From positions 1,488,001-1,552,000 of the forward strand of contig OY970226.1 of NCBI GenBank assembly GCA_963714065.1: DNA of 64,000 nt. Reading direction: 5' to 3'. Below the pieces are notes generated by a model. That model made no database searches, was not told the origin of the DNA, and saw only the letters and a list, made by a program, of their open reading frames with translations. A program made the translations under genes and the position numbers. The stretch comes from JAZKID01 sp963714065 (GTDB lineage Bacteria > Pseudomonadota > Alphaproteobacteria > Rhizobiales > UBA4765). The stretch's first letter is position 1. Each line of letters starts with the position of its first letter. Below, piece by piece: positions 49,871 to 58,164 of the stretch.

Positions 49871-49929
49871 AGACCTCTTTTAGAATTCGCTGCGGCGCCG
49901 CAGCCGCAGTAAAATTATGGAAGAGGTCT
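49871..49929 (+). promoter_or_regulatory. Hairpin that can mask the lapA ribosome-binding site
   Basis: AGACCTCTT (49871-49879) pairs perfectly with AAGAGGTCT (49921-49929). The latter contains the AAGAGG ribosome-binding site five to eight bases before the lapA ATG. Between them lies CTGCGGC-GCCGCAG (49890-49903), a perfect palindrome. The structure could limit lapA translation or act as a partial terminator after ihfB. Confidence 0.5.
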
Positions 49930-49933
49930 GGTA

Positions 49934-50281
49934 ATGGAGACGGTCAGGCGTTTGGCGTTCTGGTTTGTTCTGATCCCTCTCGGTCTTTTGCTGATCGCAT
50001 TCGCGCTGGCCAACCGGAGCCACGTTTTTTTATCGCTGATCCCGCTGCCGGGCTTTGACGGCACGTTCGAGCTGCCGCTGTTTCTGATCGTCTTTCTTTG
50101 CGTGCTCGCGGGCGCGCTGCTGGGCAGTTTCATCACCTGGAACGCGCAGCGGCCCTGGCGGGCGCTGTCCCGCCGCCAGTCGGGCGAAATCGACCTGCTG
50201 CGGGAAGAAATCGGCAGGCTCAAAACCGGCGCGCCTGCGCAGCCCTCCAGACAGGACTGGCACATTCTGCCGCCTCTCTGA
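49934..50281 (+). CDS. lapA: LapA domain-containing membrane protein
   Basis: 115 residues with two membrane helices (FWFVLIPLGLLLIAFALA and LFLIVFLCVLAGALLGSFI) and a short cytoplasmic tail. This is the LapA/DUF1049 family, linked in E. coli to lipopolysaccharide assembly with LapB. Placement between ihfB and trpF is conserved in Alphaproteobacteria. No lapB is adjacent. Confidence 0.88.
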   Translation: METVRRLAFWFVLIPLGLLLIAFALANRSHVFLSLIPLPGFDGTFELPLFLIVFLCVLAGALLGSFITWNAQRPWRALSRRQSGEIDLLREEIGRLKTGAPAQPSRQDWHILPPL

Positions 50282-50295
50282 TAAGGCTTGAGATC

Positions 50296-50955
50296 ATGAA
50301 CGGTATGGTCAAAATCTGCGGCATCACCGATGCATCGGGGCTGGAAGCGGCGCTGAAATATGGCGCCGACTTCGTCGGCTTCGTGTTTCGCGAGGATTCG
50401 CCGCGTTTTGTTTCCTTCGAGGCCGCGCGGCATCTGGCACAGACGGTCAAAAGCCGCGCGCGCATCTCTGCCGTGACCGCCGATGCGGACGATGCGTTTC
50501 TGGAAGAGCTCGTAGATCAAGTGCGCCCCGATATCCTGCAACTGCATGGCTTCGAGACGCCGCACCGTGTCGCCATGATCGCAAAGCGGTTTCGAATTCC
50601 CGTTTGCAAAACGCTTGGCATCGCGGGCGAAAACGATCTCGATGCCTTGTCTCCCTATGAACCCCTGTGCGAAAAAATCCTGCTCGAGGCGAAAGCGCCG
50701 CATGGCGGCCCGCATGGCGGCTCCGGCCGTTCTTTCGACTGGAAGCTCCTTGCCCGTCTAGCAAAGCGCGCGCACATCATGCTTGCGGGCGGTCTCACAC
50801 CAAAAAATGTGAGCGAGGCGATTATGACCAGCGGTGTGAATGCGGTCGATGTCGCCTCCGGGGTCGAGCAGGCGCCCGGCATCAAGGATGAAACGAAAAT
50901 ACGCGATTTTATCACGGCGGCGCGTGCCGCTTTCGAATTAAAGCAGGCTTCATGA
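50296..50955 (+). CDS. trpF: Phosphoribosylanthranilate isomerase
   Basis: 219 residues, the TIM-barrel isomerase of tryptophan synthesis. KICGITDASGLEAALKYGAD contains the catalytic cysteine; DILQLHGFE and the phosphate-binding MLAGGLTPKNV and VDVASGVEQAPGIKD are present. ATG 50296 is chosen since it begins the barrel; longer ORF versions run into lapA. Its stop overlaps the trpB start (ATGA). Confidence 0.95.
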   Translation: MNGMVKICGITDASGLEAALKYGADFVGFVFREDSPRFVSFEAARHLAQTVKSRARISAVTADADDAFLEELVDQVRPDILQLHGFETPHRVAMIAKRFRIPVCKTLGIAGENDLDALSPYEPLCEKILLEAKAPHGGPHGGSGRSFDWKLLARLAKRAHIMLAGGLTPKNVSEAIMTSGVNAVDVASGVEQAPGIKDETKIRDFITAARAAFELKQAS

Positions 50956-52163
50956 CCATAAACTCCCTTCGACAAATGCCGGACGAGGACGGCTATTTCG
51001 GCATATTCGGCGGGCGTTATGTCAGTGAGACGCTGATGCCGCTGATATTGGAGCTGGAGCAGGCCTATCTGGCTGCGAAGGCCGACGGGGATTTTCAGCG
51101 GCAACTGAACGATCTGCATGCGCATTATACCGGCCGCCCCAGCCCGCTTTATTTTGCCGAGCGGCTGACTGAACACTGTGGCGGTGCGAAAATCTATTTC
51201 AAGCGCGATGAACTCAACCACACCGGCTCGCACAAGATCAATAATTGTCTCGGGCAGATCCTGCTGGCGCAGCGCATGAATAAACGGCGCATCATCGCCG
51301 AAACGGGTGCGGGCCAGCACGGCGTTGCGGTTGCTACCGTCTGCGCGCGCTTTGGTCTGCCTTGCGTCGTCTATATGGGGGCTACCGATATCGAGCGGCA
51401 AAAGCCGAATGTGTTCCGCATGAAGCTGCTGGGCGCCGAGGTCAGGCCCGTCACCGCCGGCAACGGCACGCTGAAGGATGCGATGAACGAAGCACTTCGT
51501 GACTGGGTCGCGCATGTGGACGATACCTATTACCTGATCGGCACCGCGGCGGGCCCGCATCCCTATCCCGCCATGGTGCGCGATTTTCAGAGCGTGATCG
51601 GCAATGAAGCGCGCGTGCAAATGATGAGCGCCGAGGGCAGGCTTCCCGATGCGCTGGTTGCCTGTATCGGCGGCGGCTCCAACGCCATCGGCCTGTTTCA
51701 TCCTTTCCTCGACGACCGTGATGTGAAAATCTACGGTGTCGAGGCGGGCGGGCACGGATTGGATATTGAAAATGGCCATGCCGCCTCATTATCGGGCGGC
51801 GCGCCCGGCGTGTTGCATGGCAACCGCACTTATCTGTTGCAGGATAATGACGGGCAGATCCTGGAAGGTCATTCGATCTCGGCGGGGCTCGATTATCCCG
51901 GTGTCGGGCCCGAGCATGCCTATTTGAAAGAAACGGGTCGCGTGATCTACGAGGCGATCACCGACAAGGAAGCGCTGGGTGCTTTTCAGCTTTGCTCGAA
52001 ACTCGAGGGCATTATTCCGGCATTGGAGCCCGCGCATGCGCTGGCTTATGTGATGAAACTCGCGCCGAAGATGGAGAAAGACGGCATCATCCTCATGAAT
52101 ATGTGCGGCCGCGGCGACAAGGATGTGTTCAGCGTGGCGGAGCATCTGGGGGTGGAGTTGTGA
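50952..52163 (+). CDS. trpB: Tryptophan synthase beta subunit
   Basis: 403-residue PLP enzyme joining indole and serine. The PLP lysine is K95 in HTGSHKINNCLG, the phosphate cup is CIGGGSNAIGLF, and the N-terminal GYFGIFGGRYVSETLMPL is conserved. Translationally coupled to trpF. A cloverleaf repeat separates it from trpA. Confidence 0.97.
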   Translation: MTINSLRQMPDEDGYFGIFGGRYVSETLMPLILELEQAYLAAKADGDFQRQLNDLHAHYTGRPSPLYFAERLTEHCGGAKIYFKRDELNHTGSHKINNCLGQILLAQRMNKRRIIAETGAGQHGVAVATVCARFGLPCVVYMGATDIERQKPNVFRMKLLGAEVRPVTAGNGTLKDAMNEALRDWVAHVDDTYYLIGTAAGPHPYPAMVRDFQSVIGNEARVQMMSAEGRLPDALVACIGGGSNAIGLFHPFLDDRDVKIYGVEAGGHGLDIENGHAASLSGGAPGVLHGNRTYLLQDNDGQILEGHSISAGLDYPGVGPEHAYLKETGRVIYEAITDKEALGAFQLCSKLEGIIPALEPAHALAYVMKLAPKMEKDGIILMNMCGRGDKDVFSVAEHLGVEL

Positions 52164-52175
52164 GAAATGGATTAC

Positions 52176-52255
52176 GTCATGCCCGCACTCGGTGCGGGCA
52201 TCCACGACTAGGCTTCCCCAAACTCGTGGATGGCCGGACCAAGTCCGGCCATGAC
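52176..52255. repeat. Cloverleaf-type dispersed repeat, copy C (between trpB and trpA)
   Basis: GTCATG/CATGAC ends enclose three perfect stems: CCCGCAC-TCG-GTGCGGG, CATCCACGA/TCGTGGATG, and GCCGGAC-CAA-GTCCGGC. It starts 13 bases after the trpB stop and ends 16 bases before the trpA start. Confidence 0.85.
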
Positions 52256-52271
52256 GGTTAAGGTTTGCAAA

Positions 52272-53102
52272 ATGAGTAATGCGCGCATCGAAAAATGTTT
52301 TGCGGAATTAAAAAAGCAAAACCGTGCCGCCTTCATTCCTTTCGTCATGGGTGGCGATCCGGATTTCGATTCGTCGCTCGACCTTTTATGCAAACTGCCC
52401 GAGGCGGGCGCCGATCTGATCGAGCTCGGCATGTGCTTTTCCGATCCGATGGCGGACGGGCCCGCCGTTCAGGCCTCCGGGGTGCGCGCCCTGAAGAGCG
52501 GGCAGACGCTGAAGAAAACGCTCTCGCTGGTTCGAAAATTCCGCGAAAAAAATCAAGCGGTGCCGCTGATCCTGATGGGCTATTTCAATCCCATCTATCG
52601 TTATGGCGTGGACGATTTTATCCGCGATGCATCGGCGGCGGGCGCCGACGGGCTGATCGTCGTCGATTGTCCGGCGGAAACCGACGAAGAGTTATGCCTG
52701 CCCGCGCAAAAAGCGGGGCTTGCCTTCATCCGCCTGCTCACGCCGACCACGGACGAAAAACGTTTAGATCGCCTCCTAAAAAACGCGTCCGGTTTTCTTT
52801 ATCTGGTGTCGATTGCAGGGGTGACGGGCACGGCCGCCGCCGATCCGCAGGCTGTGCAAAACATGCTCGAAAACGTCAAAAAACGTACAAATTTGCCTAT
52901 TTGTGCCGGTTTTGGCGTCAAAACCGCACCGCAGGCGGCGCTATTGGCCAAATCGGCCGATGGTATTGTTATTGCTTCGGTTTTAATCGATTTATTCAGG
53001 CAAAAAACGGGAAGCGCTGGTATTTTAGGGCAGAATATGGCAGATTACCTCCATCTTTCACGGGACTTTGCGTCAGCTATTCATGCCGCCCGCGAAAGTT
53101 AG
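52272..53102 (+). CDS. trpA: Tryptophan synthase alpha subunit
   Basis: 276-residue TIM barrel that releases indole from indole-glycerol phosphate. The catalytic glutamate and aspartate are in IELGMCFSDPMADGPAVQ-type sequence near residues 50-66, and IAGVTGTAA near 185 binds phosphate. ATG 52272 follows AAGG and begins the conserved barrel; the upstream extension lies in the repeat element. Common ELGxPFSDP reads ELGMCFSDP here, a mild variation. Confidence 0.95.
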   Translation: MSNARIEKCFAELKKQNRAAFIPFVMGGDPDFDSSLDLLCKLPEAGADLIELGMCFSDPMADGPAVQASGVRALKSGQTLKKTLSLVRKFREKNQAVPLILMGYFNPIYRYGVDDFIRDASAAGADGLIVVDCPAETDEELCLPAQKAGLAFIRLLTPTTDEKRLDRLLKNASGFLYLVSIAGVTGTAAADPQAVQNMLENVKKRTNLPICAGFGVKTAPQAALLAKSADGIVIASVLIDLFRQKTGSAGILGQNMADYLHLSRDFASAIHAARES

Positions 53103-53147
53103 ACATGAACCCGAACCAAAGCGCGTAGACTTCCGAAAGGTTTTGCT

Positions 53148-54080
53148 TTGAACTGGATCACAGATACTTTGCGCCCGCGCATCAAGAGCCTGCTGGGCGC
53201 CAAACGCGAAACGCCCGACAATCTCTGGGTGAAGTGCCCCGAAACCGGGCAGATGGTTTTCGTCAAGGATCTCGAGAACAATCTGATGGTCGTGCCGGGC
53301 TCGGGCTATCACATGCGCATGAGCACGCCCGCGCGCCTTAAAAGCATTTTCGACGACAACCAGTATGAAGACATTCCCGTGCGCGATGTGGCGCTGGACC
53401 CGTTAAAATTCCGCGACGAAAAGCGTTATGTCGACCGCCTGCGCGATGCGCGCACGAAAACCTCCGCCAAGGATGCGGTGAAAGTTGCAGTCGGCCTGCT
53501 TGATGGGCTGCCGGTTACGGTCGCCGTGCAGGATTTTTCCTTCATGGGTGGATCTTTAGGCATGGCGGCGGGCGAGGCGGTGATCCTGGCGCTCGAAACC
53601 GCAGCCTCCCGCAAGACGCCCTGCATCCTGTTCGCAGCCTCGGGCGGTGCGCGCATGCAGGAAGGTATTCTGTCTCTCATGCAATTGCCGCGCACCACGG
53701 TGGCAGTCCAGACGCTGCGCCGCGAGCGCCTGCCTTATATCGTCGTGCTCACCCATCCGACCACGGGCGGCGTCAGCGCGTCCTATGCCATGCTGGGCGA
53801 TATTCACATTGCGGAGCCGGGGGCCTTGATCTGTTTTGCGGGCCCGCGTGTGATCGAGCAGACCATTCGCGAAAAATTGCCGGAAGGATTCCAGCGCGCG
53901 AAATTCCTTCTGGATCACGGCATGGTCGACATGGTCGTGCATCGCCACGATCTGCGCGCGACACTGGCACGGCTTGCGCGTATTCTGACAAAATCTCCCG
54001 CCGCGCAGGCTGAACTTGCGCAAGCGGAATTGCGGCAAGCGTCCTTGTCGCGCCAGCCGCTCGCGCTCGCCGCCGAATAA
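53148..54080 (+). CDS. accD: Acetyl-CoA carboxylase carboxyltransferase subunit beta
   Basis: 310 residues; transfers the carboxyl group from biotin to acetyl-CoA at the start of fatty acid synthesis. The carboxylase core is clear (FMGGSLGMAAGEAVILALE, LFAASGGARMQEG, PTTGGVSASYAMLGD). The usual N-terminal four-cysteine zinc ribbon is not intact: KCPETGQMVF and VVPGSGYHMRM keep one cysteine only. I recall similar loss in rhizobial AccD. TTG at 53148 is the start, giving the conserved MNWITDTLRPRI; AAAGG lies upstream. Confidence 0.95.
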   Translation: MNWITDTLRPRIKSLLGAKRETPDNLWVKCPETGQMVFVKDLENNLMVVPGSGYHMRMSTPARLKSIFDDNQYEDIPVRDVALDPLKFRDEKRYVDRLRDARTKTSAKDAVKVAVGLLDGLPVTVAVQDFSFMGGSLGMAAGEAVILALETAASRKTPCILFAASGGARMQEGILSLMQLPRTTVAVQTLRRERLPYIVVLTHPTTGGVSASYAMLGDIHIAEPGALICFAGPRVIEQTIREKLPEGFQRAKFLLDHGMVDMVVHRHDLRATLARLARILTKSPAAQAELAQAELRQASLSRQPLALAAE

Positions 54081-54101
54081 CCGGCGCTTACTCTTGAAAA
54101 T

Positions 54102-54464
54102 TCAGATGCTGGGTGAGGGGCCGTAGGTATTCGCCCCATCGGTGCCGGGAATGCAATACCAGTAGAGCAGCGGAATGATGCCGATAATGGTGAACCCGAT
54201 CAGAAGCCACCAGCCGCTGCGGTCGACATCGTGCAGGCGGCGCACCGAAACCGCAATGCCCGGCAGGAAAAGCGCCAGGGAGGTCAGCGTATTGATCGAA
54301 AACGCGGGCGGATCGCCGGAAAAGAGAATGCCGTCGAGCACGCCGCTGATAATGCCGACGAGAATGGCGAAAAGCACCCAGTACCAGTATTCGGACCGCA
54401 GGGCACGGTCCTTAAAATTCACATAGTTTTGAAAACCGGACGTGATTGCCTGTTGAAAATTCAT
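54102..54464 (-). CDS. DUF805 domain membrane protein
   Basis: 120 residues with the DUF805 pattern: FQNYVNFKDRALRSEYWYWV, three or four membrane helices, and AVSVRRLHDVDRSGWWLLIG. Common inner-membrane family of unknown function, often of phage-like or mobile distribution. AGGAGGGG before the ATG is a strong ribosome-binding site. It converges on accD. Confidence 0.88.
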   Translation of the reverse strand: MNFQQAITSGFQNYVNFKDRALRSEYWYWVLFAILVGIISGVLDGILFSGDPPAFSINTLTSLALFLPGIAVSVRRLHDVDRSGWWLLIGFTIIGIIPLLYWYCIPGTDGANTYGPSPSI

Positions 54465-54593
54465 GAATGTCCCCTCCTCGCAGGTCTTCCTTTATTAAAC
54501 CACATGCTACGAAGATTAAAGAGATGCGGGACGGCTTGTGGAATTATCCTGTGCGGATCGCGCCGCCGCAGCATCTGGAAAGCTGCGATTCGC

Positions 54594-56363
54594 ATGGATG
54601 TGAAATTTATATGGGGCAAATGGCGGATGCGGCTATCCGCCCTTGTCGCGCGCCATCCCGTTGCGATCTTCACATGTTTTGCGCTGGCGTTGATCTGGCT
54701 CGTGCAGATCGGGGCGGTGAAGAACGTCATCCTGACCGGCTATATCCGCGATACCGACGATGCGATGCGGCTCGTGCAGGTGCGCGATCTGCTTGCCGGG
54801 CAGGGCTGGTTCGACCTGCATCAATACCGGGTCGACCCGCCGCATGGCCTGCTTATTCACTGGTCGCGGCTGATCGATGCGCCGATTGCGGCATTGATCG
54901 CCTGCTTCCGTCTTTTTACCAGCGCCGACATGGCCGAGCGTTTGGCGCGTGTGATATGGCCGGCCCTCGTGCAGATCGGTTTGTTCGCGGCGCTGATCGC
55001 GATCACCATGAAGCTTGCCGGGCGGCGTGCTCTGTTTGCCGCAGCCGGACTGATCGGTTTTAACTGGATCCTGTCGGTGCAGATGCAGCCGGGCCGCATC
55101 GACCATCACGATGTGCAGCTTTTATTAAGCGCGCTGCTTGTGCTTGCAACCATTATGGCCTTTGAGAGGCCGCGCCTGTCCTGGCTTGCGGGATTTGCGG
55201 CCGCCATCATGATGGCGATCGGTTTCGAAACGCTCCTGGTCGTTGCGGTCGTGGGGGTGTTTTATTTTTGTTTTTGGCTGTGTGGACAACCCAAAGCCGA
55301 CAGGCTCCTGCGCGGGTTCGGCTTGAGTTTTGCAGCCGGTGCGCTGCTGCTCTATGTCGCAACGACGCCTTTTGCGCTTTATACGGTGCTTGCCTGCGAT
55401 GCGCAGTCCTATGCGTCCCTCATGCTGGCGGTGGGCGTCGGCCTGTCCTGCGCCCTGCTTGCCGGTTTGCGCAGACCTGTTGCGGGGAAGCTGATTGCGG
55501 CAGCCGCCTGCGGCATCGTCTTGTTTGCGGTTCTCTATATCTATGCACAACCCTGTTTTTCGGGACCGTTCGTCGCCATGCCGCCGGATGTGCGCGAAAA
55601 ATGGTTCAACCGCGTCTTCGAGGCCATTGGTCTTATCGGGCATCTGCGGGGCGATTTCTGGAGCAATCTTGCTTTCGCGGGACCCTTGCTTGCAGGTTTG
55701 GGGTGCGCATTGACGGCCTTCTATTTGCAAAAAAACGACCGCTGGCGCTGGGCACTGCCCGGCGCGCTTGTCGTCGTGCATGTGCTGATGAGCCTGCAGC
55801 AATTGCGCATGCTGCCTTTCGCCATTCTTTTTGCCATGCCTGCCATTGCCTTCTGCATTGTGCGCCTGCGCGAAAAATCGCAGATCGCCATGGCGGTTCT
55901 CTATCTTGCCTGCATTCCGGCGGTATGGGCCTTGGCCGCGCAGCCTGTGTCGAAGCCCGTCAAGGACACATCGCAATGTCACGACCCGGCGGATTATGCG
56001 GAGATCGCGAAATTGCCGAAGGCGCGGCTGCTCGCCCCCATCGATCTTGGCCCTTTCCTGCTTGCGCAAACGCAGCATGAAGTTTATGGCGCGCCCTATC
56101 ACCGCAATGTGGAAGGCATACGCTTCGTGCTGGCGACATTGTACGAACCGCCCGAAAAGGCGCTGCCTTTGCTGCGCACAAAGAAGGTCGACTATGTCGT
56201 TCTGTGCAAGGGTCTGAGCGAACAGGGCGCGATGGAAAAAAAATCCGGAAGCCTTGCGGCAAGGCTTATGAAAAACGAAAACTTCAGGGAGCTGGAAGCG
56301 GTCGGGGTCAAGGAGCCGCTCCGCCTCTGGCGGGTGCGTCAGTCGCGCAAAAATGCGCAATAA
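54594..56363 (+). CDS. Large multi-pass membrane protein, possibly GT-C type glycosyltransferase
   Basis: 589 residues with about ten membrane helices. After the first helix comes a conserved-looking loop, IRDTDDAMRLVQVRDLLAGQ and GLLIHWSRLIDAPIAAL. The early acidic DTDDA loop followed by many helices resembles the catalytic loop plan of GT-C transferases (oligosaccharyltransferase and ArnT-like), which is my inference. The C-terminal soluble part (HDPADYAEIAKLPKARLLAP and on) is periplasmic in such proteins. ATG 54594 has GGAAAG upstream; ATG 54627 is an alternative. The gene end overlaps the minus-strand methyltransferase by 25 bases. Confidence 0.7.
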   Translation: MDVKFIWGKWRMRLSALVARHPVAIFTCFALALIWLVQIGAVKNVILTGYIRDTDDAMRLVQVRDLLAGQGWFDLHQYRVDPPHGLLIHWSRLIDAPIAALIACFRLFTSADMAERLARVIWPALVQIGLFAALIAITMKLAGRRALFAAAGLIGFNWILSVQMQPGRIDHHDVQLLLSALLVLATIMAFERPRLSWLAGFAAAIMMAIGFETLLVVAVVGVFYFCFWLCGQPKADRLLRGFGLSFAAGALLLYVATTPFALYTVLACDAQSYASLMLAVGVGLSCALLAGLRRPVAGKLIAAAACGIVLFAVLYIYAQPCFSGPFVAMPPDVREKWFNRVFEAIGLIGHLRGDFWSNLAFAGPLLAGLGCALTAFYLQKNDRWRWALPGALVVVHVLMSLQQLRMLPFAILFAMPAIAFCIVRLREKSQIAMAVLYLACIPAVWALAAQPVSKPVKDTSQCHDPADYAEIAKLPKARLLAPIDLGPFLLAQTQHEVYGAPYHRNVEGIRFVLATLYEPPEKALPLLRTKKVDYVVLCKGLSEQGAMEKKSGSLAARLMKNENFRELEAVGVKEPLRLWRVRQSRKNAQ

Positions 56364-57166
56364 AGCGCAATTCCCGTCGCCACCGCCAGGTTGAAGCTGT
56401 CGGCGCGCCCGGTCATCGGGATTTTTACGAGCTGCGTGCAGTGCTCCTGCAATTCCGGGCTCAAGCCCTTCTGCTCATTGCCCATCAGGAGAAGGAACGG
56501 CGCGCGCCAGTCCGTCTTGCGAATATCTTGCGCGCCCTGCAGGGCCGTGCCGATCACGCCTCCGGAATAGTTTTGCAGCCAAGACAAAAATTCGGAGCGC
56601 GAGCAGAGGCAGATCTTCATCGAAAAGATCGAGCCCATGGACGCGCGCACGGCTTCTATGCCGAAAGGATCTACTGTGTCGCCGATCAGGATGACCGTCT
56701 TGACGTTGAAGCCGTCGCAGGTGCGCAGGATGGTGCCCAGATTTCCGGGATCGCGGATATCTTCGAGCGCAAGCAGGCAAGTTTCCTTCGCATCCACTTC
56801 CTTGAGCGTGTGATAGCGCTGGCGGAACACGCCGAGGATCGTCTGCGGATTGTCGCGTGCGGAAATCTTGTCGAGCGCATCGCGGCCCACTTCGAGGCAC
56901 AAGCCCCCCGCTTTCTGGACGGCTTTTGCGATGCGCGCGACCGGCGCCTCGTCGCGCGCGGAGGCAAGATAGGCAATGGCCAGAGGCGTTTGTTCAAGCT
57001 CCAGCGCCTCGATCAGCGTGCGCGCGCCTTCGGCAAGATAGAGGCCGCTTTCCCGGCGATATTTTTTCATGCGGAGCGCACGCAATGTCTTGATCAGCGC
57101 GTTTGCAGCACTCTCGATCTTGCGCACTTCTCCGGGCTTGTGGCGGATAAGTTCGGAAAAATCCAT
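56339..57166 (-). CDS. TrmH/SpoU family RNA 2'-O-methyltransferase
   Basis: 275 residues. The N-terminal RNA-binding region has LRALRMKKYRRESGLYLAEG; the C-terminal SPOUT domain has the knot motifs LEDIRDPGNLGTILRTCDGF, LLLMGNEQKGLSPELQ and VKIPMTGRADSFNLAVATGI. These match RlmB/TrmH-like enzymes methylating rRNA or tRNA ribose. ATG 57166 begins a conserved MDFSELI and overlaps the stop of the upstream methyltransferase gene (TGATG), showing coupling; longer ORF forms are spurious. Confidence 0.9.
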   Translation of the reverse strand: MDFSELIRHKPGEVRKIESAANALIKTLRALRMKKYRRESGLYLAEGARTLIEALELEQTPLAIAYLASARDEAPVARIAKAVQKAGGLCLEVGRDALDKISARDNPQTILGVFRQRYHTLKEVDAKETCLLALEDIRDPGNLGTILRTCDGFNVKTVILIGDTVDPFGIEAVRASMGSIFSMKICLCSRSEFLSWLQNYSGGVIGTALQGAQDIRKTDWRAPFLLLMGNEQKGLSPELQEHCTQLVKIPMTGRADSFNLAVATGIALYCAFLRD

Positions 57167-58050
57167 CAGCGGCTCCAGCGCGCGTAAAGCGAGGTCGAGA
57201 GCAGGCGGCCGTCTTGCGCCTGCACGGCAAGCTCGCCGCACTCGAACGTGCCGCCGCGCTCTTTTAGGAGCGGACGCAGCAGCGCATCTAATGCCAGGGC
57301 GGAGGCGCGAATGGCATAGACCGTGAGAATAAGAAAGCGCGCGTTCGATGATAACAACGCGATGCAGTCCTCGACATGGCCGGGCAGATGTTCGAACAAA
57401 TGCCATGTTTCGCCTTCCGGTCCGCGCCCGAATTTCGGCGGGTCGAGGATGATGCCGTCATAGGCCTTGCCGCGGCGGCGTTCGCGCTGTGCGAATTTGA
57501 CCGCGTCTTCCACGATCCAGCGCACTGGCTTTTCGGCAAGTCCGGCGTGCTCCTGGTTTTCACGGGCAAAGCCGATGGCTTTTTTCGAGGCGTCGACATG
57601 CGTCACCTCGGCGCCTGCGCGTGCGGCAAGCAGGCTTGCAAGCCCGGTATAGCCGAAGAGGTTGAGCAGCCGGAAAGGCGCTGCGTGCGCTTTTATGTGT
57701 TCGACCATCCATTGCCAGTGCGCCGCCTGTTCCGGGAAAAATCCCATATGGCGGAAGGGCGTGAAGCGCCCAAAAAACGCAAGCTTCTCGAATACGAGCG
57801 GAAAGCTTTCCGCACTTTTGCCGGAAAAGCGCCAGCGCCCGGCCTTGTCCTCGGCATCGCCGTCGAAAATCGCATCGGCCCGGCGCCAGTCGGCGGGGTC
57901 GAGCAGACGCCTGCCCATGGCCTGCTCTTCCGGCCGGTCGATCAGGAAAGTGCCAAAGCGCTCCAGCTTGCGGCCTTCGCCGAAATCGAGAAGCTCGTAA
58001 TCCGCCCAGCCCGGCGTAACCAGAACCGGCATGTTTTTTTGCAAGACCAT
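57166..58050 (-). CDS. Class I SAM-dependent methyltransferase, RlmI-like
   Basis: About 294 residues. LLNLFGYTGLASLLAARAGA binds SAM, HVDASKKAIGFARENQ follows, and YDGIILDPPKFGRGPEGE contains the DPPKFGR motif of 23S rRNA cytosine-C5 methyltransferases of the RlmI/YccW type. Unlike RlmI, it lacks an N-terminal PUA domain; instead there is about 110 residues of other sequence. Coupled with the TrmH-family gene downstream, so both probably serve RNA modification. Start uncertain among 58032, 58050 and 58074. Confidence 0.85.
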   Translation of the reverse strand: MVLQKNMPVLVTPGWADYELLDFGEGRKLERFGTFLIDRPEEQAMGRRLLDPADWRRADAIFDGDAEDKAGRWRFSGKSAESFPLVFEKLAFFGRFTPFRHMGFFPEQAAHWQWMVEHIKAHAAPFRLLNLFGYTGLASLLAARAGAEVTHVDASKKAIGFARENQEHAGLAEKPVRWIVEDAVKFAQRERRRGKAYDGIILDPPKFGRGPEGETWHLFEHLPGHVEDCIALLSSNARFLILTVYAIRASALALDALLRPLLKERGGTFECGELAVQAQDGRLLSTSLYARWSR

Positions 58051-58164
58051 TACCGAGGCATAGCCTGCCCTCACACAGAAGTGAACGGTCCGATCCCGTC
58101 AATTTGACTAACAACAGCCGGATTTATTGGCTATATTAGGTTCAATAGCCCGAGGTCGATTCCC

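Noticed and set aside
50098..50295. N-terminal extension of TrpF into lapA
   Set aside because: The extension overlaps lapA in another frame, and the conserved barrel starts at the ATG at 50296.
57167..57406. N-terminal extension of the TrmH-family protein
   Set aside because: Arg/Ala-rich translation overlapping the upstream methyltransferase gene; the ATG at 57166 gives the normal family start.
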